Positions 43,478-52,681 of a stretch of 64,000 nucleotides of DNA are shown here, piece after piece. Position 1 is the stretch's first letter; every line of letters starts with the position of its first letter. Source of the DNA: Methanosalsum zhilinae DSM 4017. Lineage in GTDB: Archaea > Halobacteriota > Methanosarcinia > Methanosarcinales > Methanosarcinaceae. The stretch lies in NCBI RefSeq assembly GCF_000217995.1, contig NC_015676.1, forward strand, positions 2,074,445-2,138,444, written 5' to 3'. The notes beneath the pieces were generated by a model. It had not been told where the DNA came from, ran no database searches, and saw only the letters and a program-made list of their open reading frames with translations. The translations under genes and the position numbers were made by a program.

Positions 43478-45269
43478 GGATATAATGGCCTACGCCAGGA
43501 CAGATGATGAATCTGGCAGCCACAATAACAATGAAGATTTTGAATTTGAAGAATATATAGTTCCAGATACTGACAGATCCATAAATGAGAATGTTCTGGA
43601 TGAAGCTTTTGGAATAATCACAACAGGAATAGAACCACTGGAAATCACTGAGGCCGGTGCAAAGCTTACGGCATATATTTCCACAGGGCGCAGAAACGAT
43701 ATACGTCTGGGTATGTATGTGATCGTACCATATGGAGATGAGGACCTTTTTGCCAGGATATGGAAACTCCAGTACCTCCAGGAATTTGATGTTGATGATG
43801 CCACTGAGATACATTCGATGAGAATGCTCAAATCAAATACCACCAGTGAAATGGACTATAAATTTCTGGCCTATCTGGATCCTATCTGTATACTCTATGA
43901 GCAGAAGAAAGAAGGTATGATTACACGCAGAATGAGTGACAGAATACCCAGACCAAATACTCCGATCATGCCTGTAAACGATAAAATAAAAATCCAGACA
44001 GGTCTAAACATACCAAAGGAAGGCATATTCATGGGTCATCTAAGTGTAGGCGGGGAACTGATACGAACACATGCATCTCCCCCTACAGTACCATATTACC
44101 TGAGAAATGATTATTCAATGGGAGATCCTCTGGTATTCAGGCATCTTCTTATCTGTGGAAGTACAGGCACTGGAAAAACCTTCCTGACAAAAAATATTAT
44201 CAGGCAATTCATGGACGAAGACAACAGGTATCAGCTGCGTCTTGATAGTGAAACAAAGAAAAACCCCTGTTTTGTCATAATGGACCCTCAGGATGAATAT
44301 TCCCAGCTATTTGAGGATAACGATGTTCTCACATCTGAAGATGAAAATAACTTCAGGTCACACAGGATCAATTATGGAAGGTGGTCCAGAACCAGAACAT
44401 TTGCTGCAAAGGTTCAGGACCATAAATACAGCGGGAAGTCAAGGGCCCAGCAGATCGAATTTACCATACCCTTTGAAGTGGTAAGGTCAAATTCCTGGCT
44501 GATAGCTCCTGCAGGCATGACAGAACTTCAGTATATCGCAATGGATCTGCTTCTTGATGACTATTTCAGAAAAGGGAACATAACCAGACCAACCTACAGG
44601 GGTTTTATTGACTATATCAGTGACGCAGGCACCAGAGCCACCTATGTGGACAGCGGTAAGATACATGAAGCATCCTATGACGGGATTGTCAGAAGAGTGA
44701 ATAACCCTTCCTTCAAAAAAGTATTTGACCAGGATGCAGCCCCGATTACAGAAATGCTGGCAGATGTATTCAAACCCGGCTATATAAGTGTATTTCCAAC
44801 AGAATATATTAATTCACCACGTATCAGGGATCTGATAGTACTTACCCTGATGACGGTAATCGTGGATAACAAGCTCAGCACTTCAGGTAACCTGGATGTC
44901 AAGAATACACCCATAATACTTGGCCTTGATGAAGCTCACAGGTATCTTGCAAGGGTGGATGGCGAACATTCCAGAAGGATAGTCTCAAAGTTTGCCGATG
45001 CTGCCCGCCAGGGACGAAAGGAGGGACTCGGGCTTCTGCTGATAACACAGGATCCCCAGGATATTGATGATACCGTGTTCAAGCAGGTAAACACCAGAGT
45101 TATCCTCAACCTTACCAATGACTCTGCGATCAATGCCCTCAATGTAGCAAAGGAATATCAGAAAAGAATTCCCTATCTTAAAAAGGGGCAGATGATAATA
45201 CATAGTCCTGATAACAGCGATATTGTTGAAATCACAGGATTGTCCAGATGTGTTGTCAGACATATCTGA
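43464..45269 (+). CDS. herA: HerA bipolar DNA helicase/translocase
   Basis: This hexameric FtsK/VirB4-type ATPase drives end resection with NurA. I chose the ATG at 43464 (601 residues) because GGAGTGA lies 5 bases upstream; a GTG at 43455 is possible. The HAS-barrel-like N-terminus is followed by Walker A CGSTGTGKTFL (about 231-241) and Walker B GLDEAHRYLA. Arginine-finger region around RRIVSKFADAARQGRKEGLG and TRVILNLTNDSAI match HerA. An insertion after Walker A (DSETKKNPCFVIMDPQDEYS) is typical. It overlaps nurA, showing tight coupling. Confidence 0.95.
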   Translation: MNIDEDIMAYARTDDESGSHNNNEDFEFEEYIVPDTDRSINENVLDEAFGIITTGIEPLEITEAGAKLTAYISTGRRNDIRLGMYVIVPYGDEDLFARIWKLQYLQEFDVDDATEIHSMRMLKSNTTSEMDYKFLAYLDPICILYEQKKEGMITRRMSDRIPRPNTPIMPVNDKIKIQTGLNIPKEGIFMGHLSVGGELIRTHASPPTVPYYLRNDYSMGDPLVFRHLLICGSTGTGKTFLTKNIIRQFMDEDNRYQLRLDSETKKNPCFVIMDPQDEYSQLFEDNDVLTSEDENNFRSHRINYGRWSRTRTFAAKVQDHKYSGKSRAQQIEFTIPFEVVRSNSWLIAPAGMTELQYIAMDLLLDDYFRKGNITRPTYRGFIDYISDAGTRATYVDSGKIHEASYDGIVRRVNNPSFKKVFDQDAAPITEMLADVFKPGYISVFPTEYINSPRIRDLIVLTLMTVIVDNKLSTSGNLDVKNTPIILGLDEAHRYLARVDGEHSRRIVSKFADAARQGRKEGLGLLLITQDPQDIDDTVFKQVNTRVILNLTNDSAINALNVAKEYQKRIPYLKKGQMIIHSPDNSDIVEITGLSRCVVRHI

Positions 45270-45358
45270 AATATCCCATATTTCTCTATCAGAATTTACC
45301 GAAACGTATATATCAGGATAGCTACTATGAGATCAATCATCCTTTATTTATGAAAAAT

Positions 45359-45432
45359 GGGCCGGTAGCTTAGTCAGGCAGAGCGATGGACTCTTAATCC
45401 ATAGGCCGAGGGTTCAAATCCCTTCCGGCCCG
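45359..45432 (+). tRNA. tRNA-Lys (anticodon CTT)
   Basis: The acceptor stem is GGGCCGG/CCGGCCC, with discriminator G at 45432. The D arm is GCTTAGTCAGGCAGAGC. The anticodon stem ATGGA/TCCAT encloses the loop CTCTTAA, giving CTT. The T arm is GAGGGTTCAAATCCCTT. There is no intron and no encoded CCA. A T run follows. A TATA-like CGTATATATC lies about 50 bases upstream. Confidence 0.94.
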
Positions 45433-45481
45433 TTTTTAATTATTTTCTGCTTTTTCTAATGAAAACTGATCTGCAGGCTCA

Positions 45482-45560
45482 CCCGTAGTTCCTGTGATGA
45501 TTCAAATGGATATTAGATTCTGTTTATCAATACATTTTATATGATCAATAGAATTGTTCT
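45482..45560 (-). pseudogene. Decayed 3' end of a tnpB element
   Basis: On the minus strand the frame reads HIKCIDKQNLISI followed by TGA, against NIKKFALDKQNLIGI and stop at the end of the intact TnpB at 7.6 kb. Downstream, AGGAACTACGGG (plus strand CCCGTAGTTCCT, 45482-45493) is identical to the intact element's putative omega-RNA scaffold. Nothing upstream continues as TnpB, so this is a terminal fragment. It lies 50 bases from tRNA-Lys. Confidence 0.75.
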
Positions 45561-45697
45561 AATTAATGGGAATGCTTTTAGTAGGCACATTGAATTCTGT
45601 TACATCTTGTTTTCGCATTCTCAGGTAATTTAATATTATATACTATTCTTGATTCTTAAATAATGTTTAAAACATTATCAATTTCAAAGGTGTTTAA

Positions 45698-45994
45698 ATG
45701 GTAAGAGTATACTGGACAATTAAATGGAACGGAAAAAAGATTGGAAAATCAAAGGATTTTGTGTGCATAGATGGTCTAAAATACTTTTCTAAGGATGATA
45801 TTGATATGCAATATTTGAAAGAAAATGATCATCAAACAGAAGATGATAAAGGACCTATAAAATATTATGATATTGTAATAAACGATGAAGTGTACAAAAA
45901 CGGTGCATGGTATTACGCAGAATATCAAACACGTGCTCGTGACTTCAAGAATTATGTAGGCTTTGCTGAAGATGTTGATCTTTCCATAGTTTAA
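45698..45994 (+). CDS. DUF427 domain protein
   Basis: The 98-residue product matches the DUF427 pattern: a W-N-G strand (IKWNGKKIGKSKDF), DGLKYFSKDDIDMQYL corresponding to the Y-F-P region, a KYYDIVINDEVYKNGAWYYA core and YVGFAEDVDL at the end. DUF427 proteins are small beta-structured proteins of unknown function found in bacteria, fungi and some archaea. AAAGGTG lies 7 bases before the ATG. The gene is notably AT-rich and sits next to a mobile-element relic, so it may have been acquired. Confidence 0.75.
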   Translation: MVRVYWTIKWNGKKIGKSKDFVCIDGLKYFSKDDIDMQYLKENDHQTEDDKGPIKYYDIVINDEVYKNGAWYYAEYQTRARDFKNYVGFAEDVDLSIV

Positions 45995-46112
45995 ATTATA
46001 AAGTGAGCCAGGGCTTTTATTTCTGATTGGTAGATATGCTTGTGCTTCACAAACCAGCTGCAGTTAAATTAGAAATCTATGTATATATTTGATTTAGCAG
46101 GTTCTATTCTTC

Positions 46113-46886
46113 CTAGAGATTTTTCAGATAGGAAACAGATTCAATTCCATCTTCCAGATCTCCCATCTCTGTTACAAACATGCATTTGTGACCTGGAAGC
46201 TTCTTCACCAGATTTTTCCAGTCGATATTGCCTTTGCCTGCTGGCAGATGCTCATCTCTTTTTCCCATATTATCATGGATATGAACATGTCTTATCCTGT
46301 TGCTGCACATGGAAATAAACTCATCTATATTTCCATTGGTATTGGCATGGCCTACATCAAATGTCATGTATATGTTATCCCTGTTCACACTATCCAGTAT
46401 CTCGATCATTTCCTGGGGACGTCGTCCCATGATCTGCATCACATCTGGCATATTCTCTACAGCTATTCTGATACCCAGTTCTTCACCGGCATCGGATATG
46501 ATCTGCAGGGATTCTATGTTTCTTTTCCATGCCAGTGACGGAACCTGTGCTCCATATGGAGAATAGTGGCCTGGATGTATCACCGCCAGATCAACGTATT
46601 CAGATGCCATTTGCAGGTCCTGGAATAGCTGTCTTATAATTTCACGATGGATGCTGTCATTCAGACAGGCAAGGTTCATATCAGAAAAAGGCAGGTGGAT
46701 TGTCAGTTTCAGGTCCGTAGTCTCATATATATCTTGCAAAAGTACCAGGTTTTCCTCATTGAGAGACTGGGGACCTTCCTGAACGATCTCCCAGCCGGAA
46801 TAACCAATATCCTCCAGTTCATAGGCCCACTTATAGGGATTATCTGCAACAGTACGGGATGAAAAACTCAGGTTCTTGATCTTCAA
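46113..46886 (-). CDS. Sugar phosphate isomerase/epimerase-like TIM-barrel protein
   Basis: The 257-residue product belongs to the xylose isomerase-like / AP endonuclease 2 superfamily. Metal-ligand blocks fit: KLTIHLPFSDMNL, AVIHPGHYSP, IAVENMPDV, MTFDVGHANTNG, RHVHIHDNMGKRDEH and FVTEMGD, giving the H/E/D/H/E metal set of the family. Substrate is unknown; either a sugar isomerase or a repair-type endonuclease IV relative is possible, with the sugar type favoured by the missing DNA-binding loops. It stands alone, convergent with DUF427. Confidence 0.82.
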   Translation of the reverse strand: MKIKNLSFSSRTVADNPYKWAYELEDIGYSGWEIVQEGPQSLNEENLVLLQDIYETTDLKLTIHLPFSDMNLACLNDSIHREIIRQLFQDLQMASEYVDLAVIHPGHYSPYGAQVPSLAWKRNIESLQIISDAGEELGIRIAVENMPDVMQIMGRRPQEMIEILDSVNRDNIYMTFDVGHANTNGNIDEFISMCSNRIRHVHIHDNMGKRDEHLPAGKGNIDWKNLVKKLPGHKCMFVTEMGDLEDGIESVSYLKNL

Positions 46887-46936
46887 ATAATTCTCCCCAT
46901 TCAGCTATCAGTGAATATATTTAACCAGTACAGAAC

Positions 46937-47383
46937 TTATTCTTTAACATAGCTTATATCAAGTTCGGTCTCTGGTACACCATCTCTGGTGTGTGGTGCA
47001 AGCCATTCAAAAAGGGATTCCAGTTCTTTTCTGGAATGAGCTTTTATTGTCAGGTGAATTGATCCAAGTGGTTCTTCAGTTGCCGGGAAGTTGATATGGC
47101 CAACTGTTGCCACCTGCTTGTTTATAAGTATGCAGGTATATGAACCATCAGATGACTGTCCTTTTTCCAGTTCCTTTCTTGCTGTATCCAGTATCTTTTC
47201 CTTCCTGAGCAGATCATGCATCCTTTCCAGTGAATTCAGCTTCCCATGTCCTATGATATTATATGCACCAGCTGATTTTTTCAGCTCCATTTCGATCTGG
47301 GGGAATATATTGTCAATTCCATCCATTATCCTTGAACAGTTTTCTGTAGGATTTACTGCAGCAGATATTTCAACATCTATCAT
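46937..47383 (-). CDS. UPF0201 RNA-binding-like protein
   Basis: The 148-residue product matches the archaeal UPF0201 family (VNPTENCSRIMDGIDNIFP, then LDTARKELEKGQ and SIHLTIKAHSRKELESLFEWLAPHT). The fold resembles a ribosomal L5/RNA-binding domain, so an RNA-related role is suspected. It lies 5 bases from the UPF0200 gene upstream on the same strand, a pairing common in archaea, so the two are probably one transcript. Confidence 0.85.
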   Translation of the reverse strand: MIDVEISAAVNPTENCSRIMDGIDNIFPQIEMELKKSAGAYNIIGHGKLNSLERMHDLLRKEKILDTARKELEKGQSSDGSYTCILINKQVATVGHINFPATEEPLGSIHLTIKAHSRKELESLFEWLAPHTRDGVPETELDISYVKE

Positions 47384-47388
47384 ATGTA

Positions 47389-47922
47389 CTATCTCAATAT
47401 TCTTTCTATATTATCTTTGAATTCTTCGAGTGTGGAGGTATTATCTACAACCACATCGGCATCTTCCATTGCCTGCCCCATTCCCCAGCTCAGTTCCCTT
47501 GTGTCCCTGCGGATAAGGTCATTGAAATCACTCATATCATCACTTCTACCACGCATCCTGATCCTTTCAAATCTGAACTCAGGCGGGGCACTGATGGATA
47601 TAAGTTTGAAGTCATCCCCGAATTCTTTTTTGAAGTATTCAACCTCGGCAATTCCCCTTACACCATCCACTACAACTATATCTGAACCGACCTTTTTTAT
47701 TTTTGGTACGCACCTCTGTGCCACAGCGTGCATTCCTTCCCTCTCCCGCAGGTCATTGGCCACCTGGCCAACATTTTTATCTGTAGGCTCAAGACCTCTT
47801 TTTTCAACTTCTTCCCGGATAACATCTCCCATGTTAATGACATTGATCCCAAAGTCCCTGGCGACCATTGATGCTTCAGATTTGCCTGAAGCAGGCATTC
47901 CAACAAAAGCTATAATCTTCAT
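47389..47922 (-). CDS. UPF0200 P-loop nucleotide kinase-like protein
   Basis: The 177-residue product has a Walker A loop (GMPASGKSEAS, 8-18) and an NMP-kinase/dephospho-CoA kinase-like fold, with NMGDVIREEVEKRGL and VVDGVRGIAEVEYFKKEF. Archaea lack a classical dephospho-CoA kinase of the bacterial type, and UPF0200 members have been considered kinases of small nucleotides; the substrate is not certain. It is transcribed with UPF0201. Confidence 0.85.
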   Translation of the reverse strand: MKIIAFVGMPASGKSEASMVARDFGINVINMGDVIREEVEKRGLEPTDKNVGQVANDLREREGMHAVAQRCVPKIKKVGSDIVVVDGVRGIAEVEYFKKEFGDDFKLISISAPPEFRFERIRMRGRSDDMSDFNDLIRRDTRELSWGMGQAMEDADVVVDNTSTLEEFKDNIERILR

Positions 47923-48091
47923 TGTTATTTATCCTTATGGATATATTATTTAAAAGTTGTCAGTACTTCTGATCTATACCCAAAAAGATAATTTAAATTA
48001 TTAAACATCCGGCTGAACATGGCAAACTATTTATTCACACAGATAAGAATTTAGTAGTGATAAACTCAAAGGGGATCTGGAGGTAAAAGTA

Positions 48092-48376
48092 ATGACGAAG
48101 TATGTGATAATTTCAAAACTTACAGATGAAGGGGCAAGAACTCTCAAGAAAAATCCACATAGAATAAAAGAAGTAAACGACGAACTCAAAGAGATGGGAG
48201 TAGAGGTTCTGGAACAATTCTTTATACTTGGAAAGTACGATTTCATCAATATCGTTAAAGCAAAGGATGAAATAGCAATTTCCAGAGCAGTGGTTGAACT
48301 GGCAGCCAGGGGAAGTATAAGAACCCAGACATACACTGCAATACCCATAGATGAATTCATAGAATCCATGGACTGA
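48092..48376 (+). CDS. GYD domain protein
   Basis: The 94-residue product contains a ferredoxin-like GYD domain (MTKYVIISKLTDEGARTL, EQFFILGKYDFINIVKA) with the G-x-YD core as GKYD. GYD proteins are small, of unknown function, and often lie with stress genes. GGAGGT is 7 bases before the ATG. It is followed by two universal stress protein genes, so a stress-related set is plausible. Confidence 0.85.
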   Translation: MTKYVIISKLTDEGARTLKKNPHRIKEVNDELKEMGVEVLEQFFILGKYDFINIVKAKDEIAISRAVVELAARGSIRTQTYTAIPIDEFIESMD

Positions 48377-48453
48377 ATAGATTCGGTGGTCCAGCAGTTG
48401 ATCAGTATATTTTGATCAATATATCTTACCAATATATTCAGAGAGGAATAAAA

Positions 48454-48966
48454 ATGACTGGCTTTAAAAAGATAGCAATTGCCACTGATGGTTCAATCAA
48501 TTCAAGAGATGCAGTAGATGCAGGAATAGAACTGGCAGGTGTTACAAACGCAACAGTAGATGCAATTTATGTTATTCACTCTCCTCTGACAAAAAGCAAC
48601 AGTTCTTCCCTGTCAGAAGAAGGTAAAAAGGCAACCTATTATGTCAAAAAGGAGGGAGAAGAGAAGGGAGTGGATGTAAAACCTGTGATACTTGAAGGAA
48701 ATCCGGCAGAAAAGATTATAGAGTATGCAGAAAAAAACGATGCAGACCTTGTGGTAATGGGTACCAAAGGACATTCCGGAGTAAAAAGATTCCTGCTTGG
48801 AAGTGTAGCAGAGAACGTTGTCAGACACTCAAAGGTACCTGTCATGATCGTACAGTCAAAATTCACACAGCCTGTCGAGGGAAAAAGGGCCGGAAAGCTT
48901 TCCAATGAGGAAATGAGAGAACAGAAATTAAGGGAAAAAAGGGAACATGTAAAATACCCTGACTGA
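48454..48966 (+). CDS. Universal stress protein (UspA family)
   Basis: The 170-residue product has the Usp fold: FKKIAIATDGSINSRDAV at the N-terminus and the ATP-binding GTKGHSGVKRFLLGSVAENV near the C-terminus (G-2x-G-9x-G-S/N). I chose the ATG at 48454, preceded by GAGAGGAAT; the longer frame from 48412 lacks a site. The last 25 residues are charged (KLSNEEMREQKLREKREH). ATP binding is likely; specific role unknown. Confidence 0.92.
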   Translation: MTGFKKIAIATDGSINSRDAVDAGIELAGVTNATVDAIYVIHSPLTKSNSSSLSEEGKKATYYVKKEGEEKGVDVKPVILEGNPAEKIIEYAEKNDADLVVMGTKGHSGVKRFLLGSVAENVVRHSKVPVMIVQSKFTQPVEGKRAGKLSNEEMREQKLREKREHVKYPD

Positions 48967-48977
48967 GGAGATGTATA

Positions 48978-49445
48978 ATGAAGAGCAGAGTCTACCAGAA
49001 GATCATGATAGCCACAGACGGATCTCAGAACAGCATGAAAGCCGTTGCTTCTGGAATTGAGATCGCCAAACTCAGCGGTGCAAAGGTATATGCAGTATAT
49101 GTAGTTGATACCAGCTACAAAAAATATCTTGCAGATTTTAAAGATAAGGAAAAGGTGCATGAATACCTGGTAAACCAGGGGAAGGATGCTATTTCGCATG
49201 TGGAGAAAGCAGGAGAAATGAAAGACGTTCAGGTAGAACCTGTTATAGTTGAAGGAAATCCTGCTGTTGAAATTGTCAACTATGCAGAAAAAAATGATAT
49301 GGATATGATAGTGATGGGAACCATGGGAGTAACCGCCTCCAGGAAATTATCCATTGGAAGTGTTGCGGAAAATGTGGTTAGGACCTCAAAGGTACAGGTT
49401 CTTGTTGTCCAGCGCTACACTCCAACCAGTCAGAATAATGAATGA
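48978..49445 (+). CDS. Universal stress protein (UspA family)
   Basis: The 155-residue product is a second Usp, about 40% similar by eye to its neighbour: QKIMIATDGSQNSMKAVASG, VEPVIVEGNPAVEIVNYAEK and GTMGVTASRKLSIGSVAENVV. It probably arose by tandem duplication and forms dimers or heterodimers. The gap to the preceding gene is only 11 bases, so the pair is co-transcribed. GAGGAGATG lies just before the start. Confidence 0.92.
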   Translation: MKSRVYQKIMIATDGSQNSMKAVASGIEIAKLSGAKVYAVYVVDTSYKKYLADFKDKEKVHEYLVNQGKDAISHVEKAGEMKDVQVEPVIVEGNPAVEIVNYAEKNDMDMIVMGTMGVTASRKLSIGSVAENVVRTSKVQVLVVQRYTPTSQNNE

Positions 49446-49755
49446 TTCCACATACATTTCCCACATATCTCAACATTTTACATATTTTTTGCTGCTATTT
49501 TGAACCGTTTTTATAAATATCAGTGCATCCACTCACCGAAAGACTAAATAGTAATTATGCATTAAGGAATTCTACACAATTAAACATTGCAATTATCGCT
49601 GTGAATTTAGCTGCATTCAGGGATAATTGCATGTAATTGCGCATGTGACCAGATATCAGGCACCAGGCTAGTGAGCAAGCCACTGCAATCATCAACAATT
49701 GTGCTGTTATCTAACAAAAATATGACCATGCTTTGTGACTTAGGGAGAATCAATA
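49446..49755. other. Leader/intergenic region before porGDAB
   Basis: No gene. A TATA box (TTTTTATAAATATCAG, about 49507-49522) would start a leader of some 210 bases. The leader contains a perfect 10-bp inverted repeat, TGCAATTATC (49588-49597) and GATAATTGCA (49622-49631), and a weaker GGCT/AGCC hairpin near 49668. The long structured leader could carry a regulator site for the oxidoreductase operon. Confidence 0.5.
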
Positions 49756-50304
49756 ATGAAAGAGATAAGAATTCATGGTAGAGGTGGGCAGGGTTCTGTT
49801 ACTGCCGCCGAGCTCCTGGCTGTTGCAGCATTTGCTGATGGAAAATACAGTCAGGCATTTCCAGCATTTGGTGTGGAGCGCCGGGGTGCTCCTGTACAGG
49901 CCTTTACCAGACTCAGTGACAGACCAATCAGACTGAGAAGTCAGGTATACCAGCCAGATTACGTGATAGTTCAGGATCCAACCCTTATTGAGGTAGTAGA
50001 TGTTGCAAACGGTATAAAGGACAATGGAACAATTATTATCAACAGTGAGTTTGAACCTGAACAGTTCAGTTTCAGTACAGGAGCAAAAGTAATGACAGTG
50101 GATGCAACAAGGATTGCACTGGATGTTATTGGAAGACCAATTGTCAATACCATTCTGCTGGGAGCTTTTGCCGCTGCAACCGGAGAGATTCAGCCAGGAT
50201 CCATTGCAGATGCAGTAAAGCAAAGATTTTCCGGTAAGATCGGAGAAAAGAATGCTGAAGCTATTGACAGAGCATATAACATGACCATGGAGGCAAAGGC
50301 ATGA
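49756..50304 (+). CDS. porG: Pyruvate:ferredoxin oxidoreductase, gamma subunit
   Basis: The 182-residue product carries the gamma-subunit signature ([19 protein letters not shown] at 4-22; [19 protein letters not shown]). POR links pyruvate and acetyl-CoA with reduction of ferredoxin and is central to methanogen carbon assimilation. It opens a four-gene operon gamma-delta-alpha-beta with tiny overlaps between genes, and its own stop overlaps the delta start. Confidence 0.95.
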   Translation: MKEIRIHGRGGQGSVTAAELLAVAAFADGKYSQAFPAFGVERRGAPVQAFTRLSDRPIRLRSQVYQPDYVIVQDPTLIEVVDVANGIKDNGTIIINSEFEPEQFSFSTGAKVMTVDATRIALDVIGRPIVNTILLGAFAAATGEIQPGSIADAVKQRFSGKIGEKNAEAIDRAYNMTMEAKA

Positions 50305-50561
50305 GTATCACACCAGGAGGAGTATGCCAGCCAGGAACCACTCGAGAAAACAAGACAGGCGGATGGAGAAACTTTAGACCTATCTATCATTACGATAAAT
50401 GTATAAAATGTAAACTCTGTGAACTGCTGTGTCCTGATATGTCGGTTATTCTGCGAGATGATGGATTCTATGATTTTGATTATGATTACTGTAAGGGATG
50501 TGGACTCTGCGCCAATGAATGTCCTGTAGATGCCATTGAAATGATTCTGGAGGAAAAATAA
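50301..50561 (+). CDS. porD: Pyruvate:ferredoxin oxidoreductase, delta subunit
   Basis: The 86-residue product is a two-cluster ferredoxin-like subunit: [18 protein letters not shown] and [20 protein letters not shown] give two C-X2-C-X2-C-X3-CP sites. It passes electrons from the alpha-beta core to external ferredoxin. It overlaps porG by four bases (ATGA) and is followed at once by porA. Confidence 0.96.
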   Translation: MSITPGGVCQPGTTRENKTGGWRNFRPIYHYDKCIKCKLCELLCPDMSVILRDDGFYDFDYDYCKGCGLCANECPVDAIEMILEEK

Positions 50562-50562
50562 A

Positions 50563-51777
50563 ATGGCTGTATTACGCGAAACAGATAAAGATAAGATGAC
50601 CGTTGTTGAAGGGTCATATGCAGTTGCACATGCTGTCAAAATATGCAGACCAAATGTCATTTCAGCATATCCCATAACTCCGCAGACACACATAGTTGAG
50701 GAATTATCCCAGTTTATGGCAGATGGAGAGATCCCAAACTGTGAATATATGAATGTAGAATCAGAATTTTCCGCACTCTCAGCACTTGTTGGTTCAGCTG
50801 CAACCGGAGCCAGGACATATTCGGCCACAACATCTCAGGGCCTTGCACTCATGCATGAGGTTATGTTCAATGCTGCAGGTATGAGACTTCCAATTGTCAT
50901 GACAATCGTTAACAGGGCAATGAGCGCTCCAATCAATATCTGGAATGATCAGCAGGACTCAATATCCCAGAGAGATACCGGATGGATCCAGTTATATGCT
51001 GAGGATATACAGGAAGCATCTGACATGATCGCACAGGCGTACAGGGTTTCTGAAGATAAGGATGTACTGCTTCCTGCAATGGTATGTATGGATGGGTTCA
51101 TACTATCCCATGTATATGAGCCAGTTGTACTGCTCGAACAGGATCTTACAGACAAATACCTAAAAAAATACGAAACAGAGCTCAAACTTGATCCAAAGAA
51201 TCCATTAAGTTTTGGAGCTTTTGCTGATCCTTCAACCTATACAGAATTCAGATACCTGCAGCAGCAGGCAATGGATATAGCCCTTGAAAGGATTGAAGAA
51301 GCCGCTGATGAGTTCAGGGATATCTACGGTAGATATTATGGTGGTCTTGTAGATGAGTACATGACAGAAGATGCAGATATAATCCTCTTTGCAATGGGAT
51401 CAGTGGTTGGTACTGTAAGAGATGTGGTGGACGAGATGCGAAACCGCGGTGAAAAGGTGGGTCTTCTCAAGATCCGTACTTTCAGACCATTCCCTGCAGA
51501 AGCCATCAAAAAAGCCATTGCCAATTCAAAGGTGGTTGTCACACTTGATAAGAACATCACCATCGGACTTAACGAAGGAGCACTCTTTACAGAAACAAAA
51601 TCATGCCTGTACAACACAGATATCAGAATTCCTGTAATTGGGTTCACACTGGGGCATGGAGGAAGAGATATACCTGAAAAAACGATTGAAAATATAATAG
51701 ATACAGCAAAGAAAACAATGGAATCCGGAATAGATTCCGAGAGCCAGTTCATTGATGTTAGGGAGGATTTGATATGA
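50563..51777 (+). CDS. porA: Pyruvate:ferredoxin oxidoreductase, alpha subunit
   Basis: The 404-residue product contains the pyruvate-binding part of POR, with VISAYPITPQTHIVEELSQ, the NVESEFSALSALVGSAATGA block, and RTYSATTSQGLALMHEVMF around 85-105. The second half (the transketolase-like C-terminal domain) runs to the end. It begins one base after porD stops, showing tight coupling. The substrate is most likely pyruvate; 2-oxoisovalerate- and 2-oxoglutarate-specific paralogues have different motifs and gene orders. Confidence 0.95.
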   Translation: MAVLRETDKDKMTVVEGSYAVAHAVKICRPNVISAYPITPQTHIVEELSQFMADGEIPNCEYMNVESEFSALSALVGSAATGARTYSATTSQGLALMHEVMFNAAGMRLPIVMTIVNRAMSAPINIWNDQQDSISQRDTGWIQLYAEDIQEASDMIAQAYRVSEDKDVLLPAMVCMDGFILSHVYEPVVLLEQDLTDKYLKKYETELKLDPKNPLSFGAFADPSTYTEFRYLQQQAMDIALERIEEAADEFRDIYGRYYGGLVDEYMTEDADIILFAMGSVVGTVRDVVDEMRNRGEKVGLLKIRTFRPFPAEAIKKAIANSKVVVTLDKNITIGLNEGALFTETKSCLYNTDIRIPVIGFTLGHGGRDIPEKTIENIIDTAKKTMESGIDSESQFIDVREDLI

Positions 51778-52649
51778 AAGAATTGTTAAGCCCGGGACAT
51801 ACTGCATGTCCTGCATGCTGCGATACAATGATAGCAAAGTTTACTTTAAGGGCCCTTGGGGAGGATTGTATCATTGTAAGTCCAACAGGTTGCCTTGAAG
51901 TAACCACCAGTGCCTTCCCCACAAGTTCCTGGCAGGTACCATGGATACACTCCCTTTTCGAAAATGCAGGTGCAGTGGCATCTGGAATAGAAGCTGCTCT
52001 AAAGGCAATGGACAAAAAAGAAGACACTAAGGTTGTTGTGCTTGCAGGTGATGGAGGTACACTGGATATTGGAATGAGGAGTATCTCAGGTGCCTTTGAA
52101 AGAGGACATGATATAGTATACATATGTATTGATAATGAAGCATACATGAACACCGGTGTCCAGAGAAGCGGAGCTACGCCATTTAATGCAACTACCACAA
52201 CCAGTCCTTCAGGAAAAGTATCTTTTGGTAATCCCTTACCAAAGAAGAACATGCCAGCAATTATGGCTGCACACGGATCCCCCTATGTTGCAACAACAAC
52301 CCTTGCATATCCAAAAGATCTAATGAAAAAAGTCAAAAAGGCAGCCGATATTGAAGGGCCTACATATATCCATGCCCATGCACCATGTACGACCGGATGG
52401 GGCTTTGATACTGCAAAGACCGTAGAAATTGGAAAACTGGCTGTCCAGACAGCACTCTGGCCTATGTATGAAATGGAGAATGGTGAGATCACATCCGTTA
52501 AAAAGATCAAAAAGCCAAAACCTGTTGAAGATTATCTCAGGATGCAGCGCCGGTTCAAACATCTTTTCACCATGGAAGGTGGAGCAGAAGAGATCGAGAA
52601 GATTCAGGCAATTGCAGATTATAACATCAAACATTTCGGGTTGCAGTAA
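51774..52649 (+). CDS. porB: Pyruvate:ferredoxin oxidoreductase, beta subunit
   Basis: The 291-residue product binds thiamine diphosphate and one [4Fe-4S] cluster. CPACCDTM near residue 12 supplies cluster cysteines, with another in SPTGCLEV. The TPP motif is seen as LAGDGGTLDIG with DNEAYMNTGVQRSGATP. The start overlaps the porA stop by four bases. No CoA-ligase or other accessory genes follow; nth begins 32 bases downstream. Confidence 0.95.
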   Translation: MKELLSPGHTACPACCDTMIAKFTLRALGEDCIIVSPTGCLEVTTSAFPTSSWQVPWIHSLFENAGAVASGIEAALKAMDKKEDTKVVVLAGDGGTLDIGMRSISGAFERGHDIVYICIDNEAYMNTGVQRSGATPFNATTTTSPSGKVSFGNPLPKKNMPAIMAAHGSPYVATTTLAYPKDLMKKVKKAADIEGPTYIHAHAPCTTGWGFDTAKTVEIGKLAVQTALWPMYEMENGEITSVKKIKKPKPVEDYLRMQRRFKHLFTMEGGAEEIEKIQAIADYNIKHFGLQ

Positions 52650-52681
52650 GCAGCCCTTTTTTTTCTATACAGGGACAGCTA

